Shown here: positions 23,260-32,455 of the stretch, in pieces
Position numbering within the stretch: position 1 is the first letter of the stretch
Layout: each line of letters opens with the position of its first letter
Source: an uncultured Bacteroides sp.
GTDB taxonomy: Bacteria; Bacteroidota; Bacteroidia; Bacteroidales; Bacteroidaceae
NCBI GenBank assembly: GCA_944322285.1
Contig: CALUOR010000021.1
Location: forward strand, 1-62,549
Direction: 5' to 3'
Length of the DNA stretch: 62,549 nucleotides
The notes under the pieces: model-generated
Told to the model about the DNA's origin: nothing
Seen by the model: only the letters and a program-made list of their open reading frames with translations
Database searches by the model: none
Position numbers and translations under genes: made by a program

Positions 23260-23559
23260 ATGGCAAAGGAATCAATGAAAGCACGTGAAGTTAGACGTGC
23301 TAAATTAGTAGCCAAATATGCCGAAAAAAGAGCTGCATTGAAATTGATTGTGAGAACGGGTAATCCTGTTGAAGCTTATGAAGCTGCTCAGAAATTGCAG
23401 AGCATTCCTAAAAATGCTAATCCAATTCGTCTTCACAATCGTTGTAAATTGACCGGACGTCCTAAGGGATATATCCGTCAATTTGGAATTTCAAGAATTC
23501 AGTTCCGTGAGATGGCTTCTAATGGCTTAATACCCGGAGTGAAGAAAGCTAGCTGGTAA
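23260..23559 (+). CDS. rpsN: 30S ribosomal protein S14, zinc-free type
   Basis: The frame is open from 23221 but the ATG at 23260 begins [13 protein letters not shown], giving 99 residues. This is the long S14 type: the C-terminal part reads [20 protein letters not shown] and lacks the CxxC...CxxC zinc ribbon of the short form. Four nt after rplE. Confidence 0.97.
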   Translation: MAKESMKAREVRRAKLVAKYAEKRAALKLIVRTGNPVEAYEAAQKLQSIPKNANPIRLHNRCKLTGRPKGYIRQFGISRIQFREMASNGLIPGVKKASW

Positions 23560-23611
23560 TTTATTCTTTAAATATTGTCAGGGTAGTCCTGATTAATTTA
23601 ATTTATTTTAT

Positions 23612-24007
23612 ATGACAGATCCTATAGCAGATTATTTAACTAGGTTGCGTAACGCTATTCAGGCGAAGCACAGAGTTGTGGAAGTTCCGGCTTCTAATTT
23701 GAAGAAAGAGATTACGAAGATTCTCTTTGAAAAAGGCTACATTCTTAATTATAAGTTTGTAGATGATGGTCCTCAAGGCACTATTAAAGTGGCTTTGAAG
23801 TATGATCCGGTTAATAAGGTTAACGCAATTAAGAAATTGGAGAGAATTTCCTCTCCGGGTATGCGTAAGTATACGGGTTATAAAGATATGCCGCGTGTTA
23901 TTAACGGCTTGGGTATTGCTATAATATCTACTTCCAAGGGTGTAATGACAAATAAGGAGGCTGCTGATTTGAAAATAGGTGGTGAAGTTTTGTGTTACGT
24001 ATATTAA
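23612..24007 (+). CDS. rpsH: 30S ribosomal protein S8
   Basis: S8 organises the 16S central domain; in E. coli it represses the spc operon. The 131 residues start MTDPIADYLTRLRNAIQAKH and end with KEAADLKIGGEVLCYVY. Confidence 0.98.
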   Translation: MTDPIADYLTRLRNAIQAKHRVVEVPASNLKKEITKILFEKGYILNYKFVDDGPQGTIKVALKYDPVNKVNAIKKLERISSPGMRKYTGYKDMPRVINGLGIAIISTSKGVMTNKEAADLKIGGEVLCYVY

Positions 24008-24022
24008 TTAGGAGGAAAAGCA

Positions 24023-24592
24023 ATGTCAAGAATAGGTAAATTGCCCATTAGTATTCCTGCAGGTGTGGTTGTTACATATAAGGATAATGTGGTTACTGTA
24101 AAAGGACCGAAAGGAGAGTTGAACCAGTATGTAAATCCTGCAATAAATGTCACTCTTGAAGAGGGACATGTTGTATTGTCTGAGAATGAAAATGCGATGA
24201 CTGATAATCCGAAACAAAAACATGCATTTCATGGTTTATATCGCGCTTTGGTGCATAATATGGTTGTTGGCGTTTCAGAAGGATATAAGAAAGAGTTGGA
24301 ACTAGTTGGTGTCGGTTATCGTGCTTCTAATCAAGGCAACATTATTGAATTGGCTTTAGGTTATACACACAATATATTTATTCAGTTGCCACCTGAGGTT
24401 AAAGTGGAGACTAAATCTGAGAGAAATAAGAATCCTCTTATTATTTTAGAGTCTTGTGATAAGCAGTTACTTGGTCAGGTTTGTTCTAAGATACGTTCTT
24501 TCCGTAAGTCAGAACCTTATAAAGGTAAAGGTATTAAATTTGTAGGTGAGGAAATTCGTAGAAAATCTGGTAAGTCGGCGGGTGCTAAGTAA
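24023..24592 (+). CDS. rplF: 50S ribosomal protein L6
   Basis: L6 lies near the GTPase-associated region. The 189 residues contain two homologous halves; the C-terminal half carries SFRKSEPYKGKGIKFVGEEI, the family signature. A good AGGAGG-like sequence precedes the ATG (24009-24014), unusual among the weak sites here. Confidence 0.98.
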   Translation: MSRIGKLPISIPAGVVVTYKDNVVTVKGPKGELNQYVNPAINVTLEEGHVVLSENENAMTDNPKQKHAFHGLYRALVHNMVVGVSEGYKKELELVGVGYRASNQGNIIELALGYTHNIFIQLPPEVKVETKSERNKNPLIILESCDKQLLGQVCSKIRSFRKSEPYKGKGIKFVGEEIRRKSGKSAGAK

Positions 24593-24611
24593 TTCTTAAA
24601 TTGATAATATT

Positions 24612-24956
24612 ATGACATCAAAAATAGAAAGACGTATTAAGATTAAATATAGAGTACGTAATAAAATATCAGGTACTCCTGAACGTCCGCGTATGAGTGT
24701 GTTTAGAAGTAACAAACAGATTTATGTTCAAGTAATTGACGATTTGTCAGGGCGTACGTTGGTGGCTGCCTCTTCTTTGGGTATGACTGAGAAAATGCCG
24801 AAGAAAGAACAGGCTGCTAAGGTTGGTGAATTGATAGCCAAGAAAGCTCAAGAAGCAGGTATTACGACAGTTGTTTTTGACCGTAATGGTTACTTGTATC
24901 ATGGGAGAGTAAAAGAAGTGGCTGATGCTGCTCGTAACGGTGGACTTAATTTTTAA
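24612..24956 (+). CDS. rplR: 50S ribosomal protein L18
   Basis: L18 binds 5S rRNA with L5. The 114 residues include [20 protein letters not shown] and [19 protein letters not shown]. Confidence 0.98.
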   Translation: MTSKIERRIKIKYRVRNKISGTPERPRMSVFRSNKQIYVQVIDDLSGRTLVAASSLGMTEKMPKKEQAAKVGELIAKKAQEAGITTVVFDRNGYLYHGRVKEVADAARNGGLNF

Positions 24957-24961
24957 TCATT

Positions 24962-25480
24962 ATGGCAGGAATTTATAATAGAGTTAAAGTATCGAACGAT
25001 ATTGAACTGAAGGATAGATTGGTTGCTATTAATCGTGTGACGAAAGTAACTAAGGGTGGTAGAACTTTTAGCTTTTCTGCTATTGTTGTAGTCGGAAATG
25101 AGGAAGGTATTATCGGTTGGGGCTTGGGCAAGGCTGGTGAAGTAACTGCGGCTATTGCTAAGGGCGTTGAATCTGCTAAGAAGAATTTGACGAGAGTCCC
25201 TGTCTTGAAGGGTACTGTGCCTCATGAACAATCTGCAAAGTTTGGCGGTGCTGAGGTCTTTATCAAGCCAGCTTCGCACGGTACGGGTGTTGTTGCCGGT
25301 GGCGCAATGCGTGCTGTGTTGGAGAGCGTAGGTGTGACGGATGTCTTGGCTAAGTCTAAGGGCTCTTCAAATCCTCATAATTTGGTGAAAGCTACAATTT
25401 TAGCATTAAGCGAGATGCGTGATGCACGGACTGTGGCTCAGAATAGGGGAATTAGTTTGGAAAAAGTTTTTAGAGGATAA
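24962..25480 (+). CDS. rpsE: 30S ribosomal protein S5
   Basis: S5 helps form the mRNA entry channel and affects accuracy. The 172 residues have the N-terminal double-stranded-RNA-binding-like domain ([20 protein letters not shown]) and the C-terminal domain with [20 protein letters not shown]. Confidence 0.98.
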   Translation: MAGIYNRVKVSNDIELKDRLVAINRVTKVTKGGRTFSFSAIVVVGNEEGIIGWGLGKAGEVTAAIAKGVESAKKNLTRVPVLKGTVPHEQSAKFGGAEVFIKPASHGTGVVAGGAMRAVLESVGVTDVLAKSKGSSNPHNLVKATILALSEMRDARTVAQNRGISLEKVFRG

Positions 25481-25492
25481 GGAGAATTTGAA

Positions 25493-25669
25493 ATGTCGAC
25501 TATAAAAATTAAGCAAGTTAAGAGTAGGATAGGTGCTCCTGCAGATCAAAAAAGAACCCTTGATGCACTCGGACTCCATAAATTGAATCATGTAGTAGAA
25601 CATGAAGCTACTCCTTCAATTCTTGGAATGGTTAATAAGGTAAAGCATTTGGTTTGCGTTGTTAAATAA
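25493..25669 (+). CDS. rpmD: 50S ribosomal protein L30
   Basis: A 58-residue frame starting at ATG 25493 between rpsE and rplO. The product begins MSTIKIKQVKSRIG and contains LDALGLHKLNHVVEHE followed by MVNKVKHLV, the L30 pattern, which leaves no doubt despite its small size. An AAGGAG sequence lies 10 nt upstream. Confidence 0.96.
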   Translation: MSTIKIKQVKSRIGAPADQKRTLDALGLHKLNHVVEHEATPSILGMVNKVKHLVCVVK

Positions 25670-25700
25670 TTATTTGTGTAGAATATTAAATCAATTTGAT

Positions 25701-26147
25701 ATGGATTTAAGTAATTTAAAACCTGCAGAAGGCTCTATTAAGACTAGAAAAAGAATCGGACGCGGTCCTGGTTCTGGTTTGGGTGGAACTTCTACGAGAG
25801 GTCATAAAGGAGCTAAGCAAAGATCTGGATATTCTAAGAAGATCGGTTTTGAAGGTGGACAGATGCCTCTTCAACGTCGTGTTCCTAAATTTGGATTTAA
25901 GAATATTAATCGAGTTGAATATAAGGCTATCAATTTAGATACGATTCAGAAATTAGCTGAAGTAAAGAATTTGCAGAAAGTTGGTGTTGATGATTTTATT
26001 GCAGCTGGTTTTGTCTCTGCAAATCAGTTGGTAAAAGTATTAGGAAATGGAACTTTGACTGCTAAGTTGGATGTACAGGCACATGCTTTTTCTAAAACAG
26101 CTGTTGCTGCCATCGAGGCTGTTGGTGGACAAGTGGTAAAACTCTAA
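25701..26147 (+). CDS. rplO: 50S ribosomal protein L15
   Basis: The ATG at 25701 gives 148 residues beginning MDLSNLKPAEGSIKTRKR; an upstream in-frame start at 25659 would overlap rpmD and add an atypical tail. The glycine-rich GRGPGSGLGGTSTRGHKG region is the L15 hallmark. L15 is a late 50S assembly protein. Confidence 0.97.
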   Translation: MDLSNLKPAEGSIKTRKRIGRGPGSGLGGTSTRGHKGAKQRSGYSKKIGFEGGQMPLQRRVPKFGFKNINRVEYKAINLDTIQKLAEVKNLQKVGVDDFIAAGFVSANQLVKVLGNGTLTAKLDVQAHAFSKTAVAAIEAVGGQVVKL

Positions 26148-26151
26148 TTCA

Positions 26152-27498
26152 ATGAGAAGAGCTATTGAAACATTAAAGAATATATGGAAGATTGAGGATC
26201 TGAGACAACGGATCCTCATTACCATATTGTTTGTGGCAATATACCGTTTCGGTTCTTATGTCGTTTTGCCTGGTATTAATCCGGCGATGTTGACACAGTT
26301 GCATCAGCAAACAAGCGAAGGCCTATTAGCCTTGTTGAACATGTTTTCAGGAGGTGCTTTCTCTAATGCATCTATTTTTGCATTGGGAATTATGCCATAT
26401 ATTTCTGCATCTATTGTAATTCAGCTTTTAGGAATTGCAGTTCCATATTTTCAAAAGATGCAGCGCGAGGGTGAAAGTGGCAGACGTAAAATGAATCAAC
26501 TGACTCGTTATTTAACAATTTTGATTCTTTTGGTTCAGGCACCTTCCTATTTACTTAACCTTAAAATGCAGGCAGGCCTTTCCTTAAATGCTTCATTAGA
26601 CTGGACTCTGTTTATGTTTACCTCTACCATTATTTTGGCAGCGGGGAGTATGTTTATTTTGTGGCTGGGTGAAAGAATAACCGACAAAGGCATTGGTAAT
26701 GGTATTTCATTGATAATTATGATTGGTATCATTGCTCGTCTACCTCAATCATTTGTTCAAGAGTTGACCTCACGCGTAACTGAAAAAGCTGGTGGTCTTG
26801 TGATGTTTTTGATTGAGATAGTAGTTTTGTTAGTTGTTATTGCTTTTGCAATTCTCCTTGTTCAGGGTACACGTAAGATACCTGTTCAATATGCTAAAAA
26901 GATTGTCGGCAATAAACAATATGGCGGGGCTCGCCAATATATTCCTTTGAAGGTGAATGCGGCGAATGTAATGCCTATTATTTTTGCTCAAGCTATCATG
27001 TTTATCCCTATTACTTTTGTGGGCTTGACTAGTGGAGCCGGCGAAATGAGTGGATTTATGCAAGCTTTTACGGATCATACCAGTTTTTGGTATAATTTGG
27101 TATTTGCTATTCTGATAATTGTATTTACTTATTTCTATACTGCAATTACGATAAATCCGACTCAAATGGCTGAAGATATGAAGCGGAATAATGGTTTTAT
27201 TCCAGGCATTAAGCCAGGTAAGAATACAGCTGAATATATTGATGTGATAATGTCGCGTATTACTCTTCCTGGTTCTATCTTTTTAGCTTTGGTTGCTATT
27301 ATGCCGGCTTTTGCTGGTATATTTGGTGTACAAGCAGAATTCGCTCAGTTCTTTGGCGGCACTTCGTTGTTGATTTTGGTGGGTGTGGTATTGGATACGC
27401 TTCAGCAAGTTGAAAGCCATTTGTTGATGAGACATTATGACGGATTGTTGAAGTCGGGACGTATCAAAGGACGTAATGGAAATATTGCTGCGTATTAA
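26152..27498 (+). CDS. secY: Preprotein translocase subunit SecY
   Basis: SecY is the pore subunit of the export channel in the inner membrane. The 448 residues contain ten hydrophobic segments, the plug-region start with GSYVVLPGI, and the signature FALGIMPYISASIVIQLL. Starts 4 nt after rplO; partner secE is at the start of the window. Confidence 0.98.
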   Translation: MRRAIETLKNIWKIEDLRQRILITILFVAIYRFGSYVVLPGINPAMLTQLHQQTSEGLLALLNMFSGGAFSNASIFALGIMPYISASIVIQLLGIAVPYFQKMQREGESGRRKMNQLTRYLTILILLVQAPSYLLNLKMQAGLSLNASLDWTLFMFTSTIILAAGSMFILWLGERITDKGIGNGISLIIMIGIIARLPQSFVQELTSRVTEKAGGLVMFLIEIVVLLVVIAFAILLVQGTRKIPVQYAKKIVGNKQYGGARQYIPLKVNAANVMPIIFAQAIMFIPITFVGLTSGAGEMSGFMQAFTDHTSFWYNLVFAILIIVFTYFYTAITINPTQMAEDMKRNNGFIPGIKPGKNTAEYIDVIMSRITLPGSIFLALVAIMPAFAGIFGVQAEFAQFFGGTSLLILVGVVLDTLQQVESHLLMRHYDGLLKSGRIKGRNGNIAAY

Positions 27499-27510
27499 TT
27501 TCATTTTTAG

Positions 27511-28314
27511 ATGATATTTCTTAAGACGGATGATGAAATAGAGTTGCTTCGTGCTAGCAATTTGTTGGTTGGAAAGACCTTGGCAGAATTGGCAAAGATT
27601 ATTAGGCCTGGGATTACAACGGGAGAGCTTGATAGGGTAGCTGAAGAGTTTATTCGAGATAATGGAGCTGTTCCAACTTTTAAGGGATTTCCTAATCCTT
27701 ATGGTGATCCTTTTCCTGCTTCTATTTGTACTTCAGTGAATGAGCAGGTTGTCCATGGCATTCCATCTGACAATGTAGTTCTGAAGGATGGTGATATTGT
27801 TTCAGTTGATTGTGGAACATACTTGAATGGTTTTTGTGGAGATTCTGCATATACATTTTGTGTGGGTGAGATTTCTGATGAGGTGCGTAATCTTTTACAG
27901 GTGACTAAAGATGCATTGTATATCGGAATTGAAAATGCTGTTCAAGGTAAGCGCTTAGGTGATATTGGTTATGCGATTCAGCAACATTGCGAAGCAAACT
28001 CTTATGGTGTTGTGCGTGAATTTGTTGGTCATGGAATTGGAAAAGATATGCATGAAGATCCACAAGTGCCCAATTATGGTAAACGTGGTACAGGTTCGAT
28101 GTTGAAAAAGGGCTTATGTATAGCTATTGAGCCAATGATTACCTTAGGTGATAGACATGTTGTAATGGGAAGAGATGGATGGACAGTTAGTACGAAGGAT
28201 CGGAAGTGTGCAGCTCACTTTGAGCATACAATTGCTGTTACTTCAAGTAAGGCTGATGTCCTTTCCTCTTTTGAATTCGTAGAGGAGGTATTAAGAAATC
28301 ATCAAGCAAATTAA
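27511..28314 (+). CDS. map: Methionine aminopeptidase, type I
   Basis: Removes the N-terminal methionine from new proteins using two metal ions. The 267 residues have the metal ligands in the expected order: [17 protein letters not shown] (two Asp), [14 protein letters not shown] (His), CIAIEPM (Glu) and the final FEHTIAV (Glu). Its place between secY and infA is standard. Confidence 0.98.
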   Translation: MIFLKTDDEIELLRASNLLVGKTLAELAKIIRPGITTGELDRVAEEFIRDNGAVPTFKGFPNPYGDPFPASICTSVNEQVVHGIPSDNVVLKDGDIVSVDCGTYLNGFCGDSAYTFCVGEISDEVRNLLQVTKDALYIGIENAVQGKRLGDIGYAIQQHCEANSYGVVREFVGHGIGKDMHEDPQVPNYGKRGTGSMLKKGLCIAIEPMITLGDRHVVMGRDGWTVSTKDRKCAAHFEHTIAVTSSKADVLSSFEFVEEVLRNHQAN

Positions 28315-28322
28315 AATTTAAT

Positions 28323-28541
28323 ATGGCTAAGCAATCTGCGATTGAACAAGATGGAGTTATAGTTGAAGCATTGTCTAATGCAATGTTTCGTGTTGAATTA
28401 GAAAATGGACATGAGATAACCGCCCATATATCCGGTAAGATGCGGATGCATTATATTAAAATCCTGCCGGGTGATAAGGTTAGGGTCGAAATGTCTCCTT
28501 ACGATTTATCGAAAGGAAGAATAGTTTTTAGATATAAATAA
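28323..28541 (+). CDS. infA: Translation initiation factor IF-1
   Basis: IF-1 blocks the A site during initiation. The 72-residue S1-type OB fold begins [19 protein letters not shown] and includes [20 protein letters not shown], diagnostic for IF-1. Confidence 0.98.
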   Translation: MAKQSAIEQDGVIVEALSNAMFRVELENGHEITAHISGKMRMHYIKILPGDKVRVEMSPYDLSKGRIVFRYK

Positions 28542-28551
28542 TTATTTAGAT

Positions 28552-28668
28552 ATGAAAGTAAGAGCATCCTTAAAGAAACGCACGCCTGAATGTAAGATTG
28601 TTAGACGTCATGGCCGTTTGTATGTTATTAACAAGAAAAATCCGAAGTATAAACAACGTCAAGGATAA
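28552..28668 (+). CDS. rpmJ: 50S ribosomal protein L36, zinc-ligand-free
   Basis: A 38-residue frame from ATG 28552 to TAA 28666. The product begins [19 protein letters not shown] and ends [10 protein letters not shown], matching L36. Only one cysteine (residue 14) remains of the usual Cys3His zinc site, a form I recall from other Bacteroidetes. It lies 10 nt after infA and 34 nt before rpsM. Confidence 0.95.
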   Translation: MKVRASLKKRTPECKIVRRHGRLYVINKKNPKYKQRQG

Positions 28669-28702
28669 TATTATTATTTTTGCAAAAAAAATAATTTAGT
28701 AT

Positions 28703-29083
28703 ATGGCTATAAGAATAGTTGGTGTCGATTTGCCTCAGAATAAAAGAGGAGAAATTGCGTTGACCTATATTTATGGAATAGGTCGCAGTAGTTCTGCAAA
28801 GATTTTGGATAAAGCAGGTGTTGACAGAGATTTGAAAGTGAAAGATTGGACGGACGACCAAGCTGCTAAGATTCGTGAAATCATTGGAGCTGAGTATAAA
28901 GTTGAAGGTGATCTTCGTTCTGAAGTCCAATTGAACATTAAGCGTTTGATGGATATTGGCTGTTATCGTGGTGTCCGTCATCGTATAGGCTTGCCTGTTA
29001 GAGGTCAGAGTACTAAAAATAATGCCCGTACTCGTAAGGGTAAAAAGAAAACCGTTGCTAATAAGAAAAAAGCTACTAAATAA
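28703..29083 (+). CDS. rpsM: 30S ribosomal protein S13
   Basis: S13 is a 30S head protein contacting P-site tRNA. The 126 residues have [21 protein letters not shown] and the C-terminal [19 protein letters not shown], with a lysine-rich tail. Confidence 0.98.
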   Translation: MAIRIVGVDLPQNKRGEIALTYIYGIGRSSSAKILDKAGVDRDLKVKDWTDDQAAKIREIIGAEYKVEGDLRSEVQLNIKRLMDIGCYRGVRHRIGLPVRGQSTKNNARTRKGKKKTVANKKKATK

Positions 29084-29094
29084 TAATTGTTGAT

Positions 29095-29484
29095 ATGGCA
29101 AAAAAAACAGTTGCAGCAAAAAAGAGGAATGTGAAGGTTGATGCTAATGGACAATTACATGTTCATTCATCATTCAACAACATTATTGTTTCTCTGGCTA
29201 ATAGTGAAGGTCAGATTATTTCTTGGTCTTCTGCCGGAAAAATGGGATTTAGAGGTTCTAAGAAGAATACTCCGTATGCAGCGCAAATGGCTGCTCAGGA
29301 TTGTGCTAAAGTCGCATATGACCTTGGCTTGAGAAAGGTAAAAGCTTATGTGAAAGGTCCTGGTAATGGACGTGAGTCAGCTATCAGAACTGTGCATGGC
29401 GCAGGTATTGAAGTAACTGAAATTATAGATGTTACTCCTCTGCCGCATAACGGATGTCGTCCTCCTAAAAGACGTAGAGTTTAA
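29095..29484 (+). CDS. rpsK: 30S ribosomal protein S11
   Basis: S11 is a platform protein near the mRNA exit. The 129 residues contain [20 protein letters not shown] and end with [17 protein letters not shown], both typical. Confidence 0.98.
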   Translation: MAKKTVAAKKRNVKVDANGQLHVHSSFNNIIVSLANSEGQIISWSSAGKMGFRGSKKNTPYAAQMAAQDCAKVAYDLGLRKVKAYVKGPGNGRESAIRTVHGAGIEVTEIIDVTPLPHNGCRPPKRRRV

Positions 29485-29505
29485 GATTTGCCTTTATTAC
29501 AACGA

Positions 29506-29577
29506 ATGAAACTTGATTTTGTTATTGGATTGTACTATTTCTTCTCTGCAATCGCGGCTGCAACAAATTAAGTTCAT
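29506..29577 (+). promoter_or_regulatory. Structured leader in front of rpsD (candidate S4 autoregulatory element)
   Basis: In the 121-nt rpsK-rpsD spacer, ATGAAACTTGATTTTGTT (29506-29523) can pair with AACAAATTAAGTTCAT (29562-29577) through about 16 pairs with two bulges, enclosing a 38-nt loop that has an inner TGCA/TGCA hairpin (29547-29562). S4 represses its own operon in several bacteria, so a mRNA element here is plausible. I recall reports of uS4 leader candidates in Bacteroidia but cannot confirm a match. Confidence 0.5.
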
Positions 29578-29605
29578 GATTAAACAATTTAATATTTAAA
29601 AGAAA

Positions 29606-30211
29606 ATGGCTAGATATACTGGACCAAAATCAAGAATTGCCCGTAAATTCGGTGAAGGTATCTTTGGAGCAGATAAAGTTTTGTCTAAGAAGAATTATCC
29701 TCCTGGACAGCATGGAAATTCGAGAAAGAGAAAGACCTCAGAATATGGTGTGCAACTTCGTGAGAAGCAGAAAGTAAAATATACTTATGGTGTATTAGAA
29801 AAGCAATTCCGCAACTTGTTTGAGAAGGCTGCTGCGATGAAGGGTATTACAGGTGAAATCCTGCTTCAGTTGTTGGAACGTCGTCTTGATAATGTTGTTT
29901 TCCGTTTGGGAATTGCGCCGACACGTGCTGCTGCTCGTCAGTTGGTAAGTCATAAGCATATTACTGTAGATGGTGAAGTGGTTAATATCCCTTCTTATTC
30001 TGTAAAACCGGGTCAGATTGTCGGTGTCCGCGAACGTTCTAAGTCGTTGGAAGTGATTGCTAATTCTTTGGCAGGTTTTAATCACAGCAAATATCCTTGG
30101 TTGGAATGGGATGACAATTCTAAGGTAGGTAAGCTGTTGCATATACCAGAAAGAACTGACATTCCTGAGAATATTAAGGAACATTTGATTGTAGAATTGT
30201 ACTCTAAATAA
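29606..30211 (+). CDS. rpsD: 30S ribosomal protein S4
   Basis: S4 is a primary 16S rRNA binder. The 201 residues begin [17 protein letters not shown]; the S4 RNA-binding domain is seen at [30 protein letters not shown] in parts. No zinc cysteines in the N-terminal region. Preceded by an unusually long, structured spacer. Confidence 0.98.
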   Translation: MARYTGPKSRIARKFGEGIFGADKVLSKKNYPPGQHGNSRKRKTSEYGVQLREKQKVKYTYGVLEKQFRNLFEKAAAMKGITGEILLQLLERRLDNVVFRLGIAPTRAAARQLVSHKHITVDGEVVNIPSYSVKPGQIVGVRERSKSLEVIANSLAGFNHSKYPWLEWDDNSKVGKLLHIPERTDIPENIKEHLIVELYSK

Positions 30212-30223
30212 ATAATTGATTTC

Positions 30224-31216
30224 ATGGCGATATTAGCATTTCAAAAACCTGATAAAGTTTTGATGTTGGAAGCGGACTCGAAATTTGGAAAGTTCGAGTT
30301 TCGTCCGTTGGAGCCGGGCTTTGGTATTACTGTAGGTAATGCGTTACGCCGTATCCTTCTTTCCTCATTGGAAGGTTTTGCCATCACTACAATTAAGATA
30401 GAAGGTGTTGAGCATGAATTTTCCAGCGTCCCTGGTGTAAAAGAAGATGTTACTAACATTATCTTGAATTTAAAGCAAGTGCGCTTCAAGCAGGTTGTAG
30501 AAGAATTCGAGAGTGAGAAAGTAAGTATTACAATTGAGAATTCAACTGAATTTAAGGCAGGTGACATAAGTAAGTATCTGACTGGATTTGAAGTGTTAAA
30601 TCCTGAATTAGTTATTTGTCATTTAGATCCAAAAGCTACGATGCAGATCGACATTACGATTAATAAAGGTCGCGGTTATGTTCCTGCGGATGAAAACAGG
30701 GACTATTGCACTGATGTTAACGTAATTCCTATCGATTCTATTTATACTCCGATACGTAATGTGAAGTATCAGGTTGAAAATTATCGTGTAGAGCAAAAGA
30801 CTGACTATGAGAAACTGGTACTTGAGATTACTACGGATGGTTCCATTCACCCGAAAGAGGCACTTAAAGAGGCTGCAAAGATTTTGATTTATCATTTCAT
30901 GTTATTCTCTGATGAGAAGATTACGCTTGAGAACAATGATGTTGATGGTAATGAAGAATTTGATGAGGAAGTATTGCATATGCGTCAATTGTTGAAGACG
31001 AAATTAGTTGATATGGATCTCTCGGTTCGTGCCCTCAATTGCTTGAAGGCTGCGGATGTTGAGACTTTGGGAGATTTGGTTCAATTCAACAAGACCGATT
31101 TGCTTAAGTTCCGTAATTTTGGTAAGAAATCGCTGACCGAGCTTGATGATTTGCTGGACAGTCTGAATCTGTCGTTTGGAACTGATATTTCTAAATATAA
31201 ATTAGATAAAGAATAA
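30224..31216 (+). CDS. rpoA: DNA-directed RNA polymerase subunit alpha
   Basis: The 330-residue alpha subunit has the N-terminal dimerisation domain ([20 protein letters not shown]) and the C-terminal DNA- and activator-contacting domain ([20 protein letters not shown], then [12 protein letters not shown]). It lies between rpsD and rplQ as in most bacteria. Confidence 0.99.
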   Translation: MAILAFQKPDKVLMLEADSKFGKFEFRPLEPGFGITVGNALRRILLSSLEGFAITTIKIEGVEHEFSSVPGVKEDVTNIILNLKQVRFKQVVEEFESEKVSITIENSTEFKAGDISKYLTGFEVLNPELVICHLDPKATMQIDITINKGRGYVPADENRDYCTDVNVIPIDSIYTPIRNVKYQVENYRVEQKTDYEKLVLEITTDGSIHPKEALKEAAKILIYHFMLFSDEKITLENNDVDGNEEFDEEVLHMRQLLKTKLVDMDLSVRALNCLKAADVETLGDLVQFNKTDLLKFRNFGKKSLTELDDLLDSLNLSFGTDISKYKLDKE

Positions 31217-31219
31217 ACA

Positions 31220-31726
31220 ATGAGACATAATAAGAAATTCAATCATTTGGGTCGTACTGCTTCTCATAGAGGAGCTATGTTAGCTAACATGGCAATCTCT
31301 TTGATTAAGCACAAAAGAATCACTACGACCGTTGCTAAGGCTAAGGCTTTGAAGAAGTATGTAGAGCCGTTGATCACTAAGTCCAAAAATGATACAACCA
31401 ATTCTCGTCGTGTTGTATTTAGCTATTTGCAGGACAAGTATGCCGTAACAGAGTTGTTTAAAGAGATTTCGTTGAAGATTGCTGACCGTCCGGGTGGTTA
31501 TACTCGTATTATCAAGACAGGTAAGCGCTTGGGTGACAATGCTGATATGTGCTTTATTGAGCTCGTTGATTACAATGAGAATATGGCTAAGGATAAAGTT
31601 GCGAAGAAAGCTTCACGTACTCGTCGTTCTTCTAAGAAGAGCACTGCGGCAGCTCCTGCATCTGAAACTCCTGCAGCAGAAGCATCTGTTACTGAAGCAT
31701 CTGCAGAGGAAACTAAAGCAGAATAA
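31220..31726 (+). CDS. rplQ: 50S ribosomal protein L17 with Ala/Glu-rich tail
   Basis: The first ~115 residues are a normal L17 ([21 protein letters not shown]; later [13 protein letters not shown]). They are followed by a basic linker ([13 protein letters not shown]) and about 35 residues of Ala, Glu, Ser and Thr, making 168 residues against roughly 120-130 in E. coli. Such tails are common in Bacteroidetes L17. Last gene of the alpha unit; a terminator follows. Confidence 0.97.
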   Translation: MRHNKKFNHLGRTASHRGAMLANMAISLIKHKRITTTVAKAKALKKYVEPLITKSKNDTTNSRRVVFSYLQDKYAVTELFKEISLKIADRPGGYTRIIKTGKRLGDNADMCFIELVDYNENMAKDKVAKKASRTRRSSKKSTAAAPASETPAAEASVTEASAEETKAE

Positions 31727-31755
31727 TACTCATTCATCTTTTTTTAATAGATATG

Positions 31756-31788
31756 AAAAGCCGTCCGATTTTTTGGGGCGGCTTTTTT
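31756..31788 (+). terminator. Terminator after rplQ
   Basis: AAAAGCCGTCC (31756-31766) pairs with GGGCGGCTTTT (31776-31786) over 11 pairs, one wobble, followed by further T. It closes the S10-spc-alpha unit. Confidence 0.9.
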
Positions 31789-31806
31789 AATGTCCATTTA
31801 AATGAG

Positions 31807-31814
31807 TATCTTTG
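31807..31814 (+). promoter_or_regulatory. Likely -7 element before the PAP2 gene
   Basis: TATCTTTG matches the Bacteroides -7 consensus TAnnTTTG exactly and lies 24 nt before the ATG at 31839. The -33 position falls in the T-run of the rplQ terminator, so the -33 element is unclear. Confidence 0.55.
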
Positions 31815-31838
31815 AAGCCGGAATAGTAATGAACGCTT

Positions 31839-32438
31839 ATGAAAAAGCTATTTTTATTGATATGTACCGTATTTGTTGCTTTGGGATTGGCTGCGCAGAA
31901 CTGGGATATAAATGGGGTGCATAAGGTCAATAGTTGGGATGGTCGGTTTGTGCGCAATTATAATAAAGTCATTTCCAAGTCAGAACCTTATGTAGCTGTT
32001 GGTGTACCTGTGGCCATGGCGTTGGCTTCATGGATTAAGCATGACAAAGCTTTGCTTAAAGATGCTATTTATGTGGGAACTAGTGTGGGGGGTGCGTTTG
32101 TCGTTTCATACGGAATGAAGTATTTGGTCGACCGTCAGCGCCCTTACGACCGTTGGCCCGATCGGGTTCATCCTTATAGTTATGAGCATACTCCTTCCTT
32201 CCCTTCCGGTCATACGGCGACCGCTTTCGCTTTGGCCACTTCGCTTTGTATCAAGTATCCCAAGTGGTATGTCATCGCTCCTTCAGCCATCTGGGCTTGT
32301 TCGGTGGGCGTATCACGCATGAACGAAGGCGTGCATTATCCCTCGGACGTATTGGCGGGAGCAGCCATCGGTGCCGGTTGTGCTGTGCTCAATGTCTATG
32401 TGAATCGTTGGCTCAACCAATGGCTGTTTGGGGAATAA
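31839..32438 (+). CDS. PAP2-superfamily phosphatase, exported
   Basis: A type 2 phosphatidic-acid phosphatase/acid phosphatase of 199 residues. All three active-site motifs are present: KYLVDRQRP (~94-102), the PSGH motif (~127) and SRMNEGVHYPSD (~160-171). The N-terminus is a signal peptide (MKKLFLLICTVFVALGLAAQ), and hydrophobic segments flank the motifs, so it acts at the periplasmic face or is periplasmic. The substrate (lipid phosphate, undecaprenyl-PP or another phosphate ester) cannot be read. It has its own promoter and converges with the kinase cluster, 17 nt from the end of the neighbouring pseudogene. Confidence 0.93.
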   Translation: MKKLFLLICTVFVALGLAAQNWDINGVHKVNSWDGRFVRNYNKVISKSEPYVAVGVPVAMALASWIKHDKALLKDAIYVGTSVGGAFVVSYGMKYLVDRQRPYDRWPDRVHPYSYEHTPSFPSGHTATAFALATSLCIKYPKWYVIAPSAIWACSVGVSRMNEGVHYPSDVLAGAAIGAGCAVLNVYVNRWLNQWLFGE

Positions 32439-32455
32439 TTGGCTGAGTGCTAAAT

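Noticed and set aside
31479-31790. Plus-strand frame overlapping the end of rplQ
   Set aside because: Alternative-frame reading of rplQ; Leu/Arg-rich and without independent start signals.
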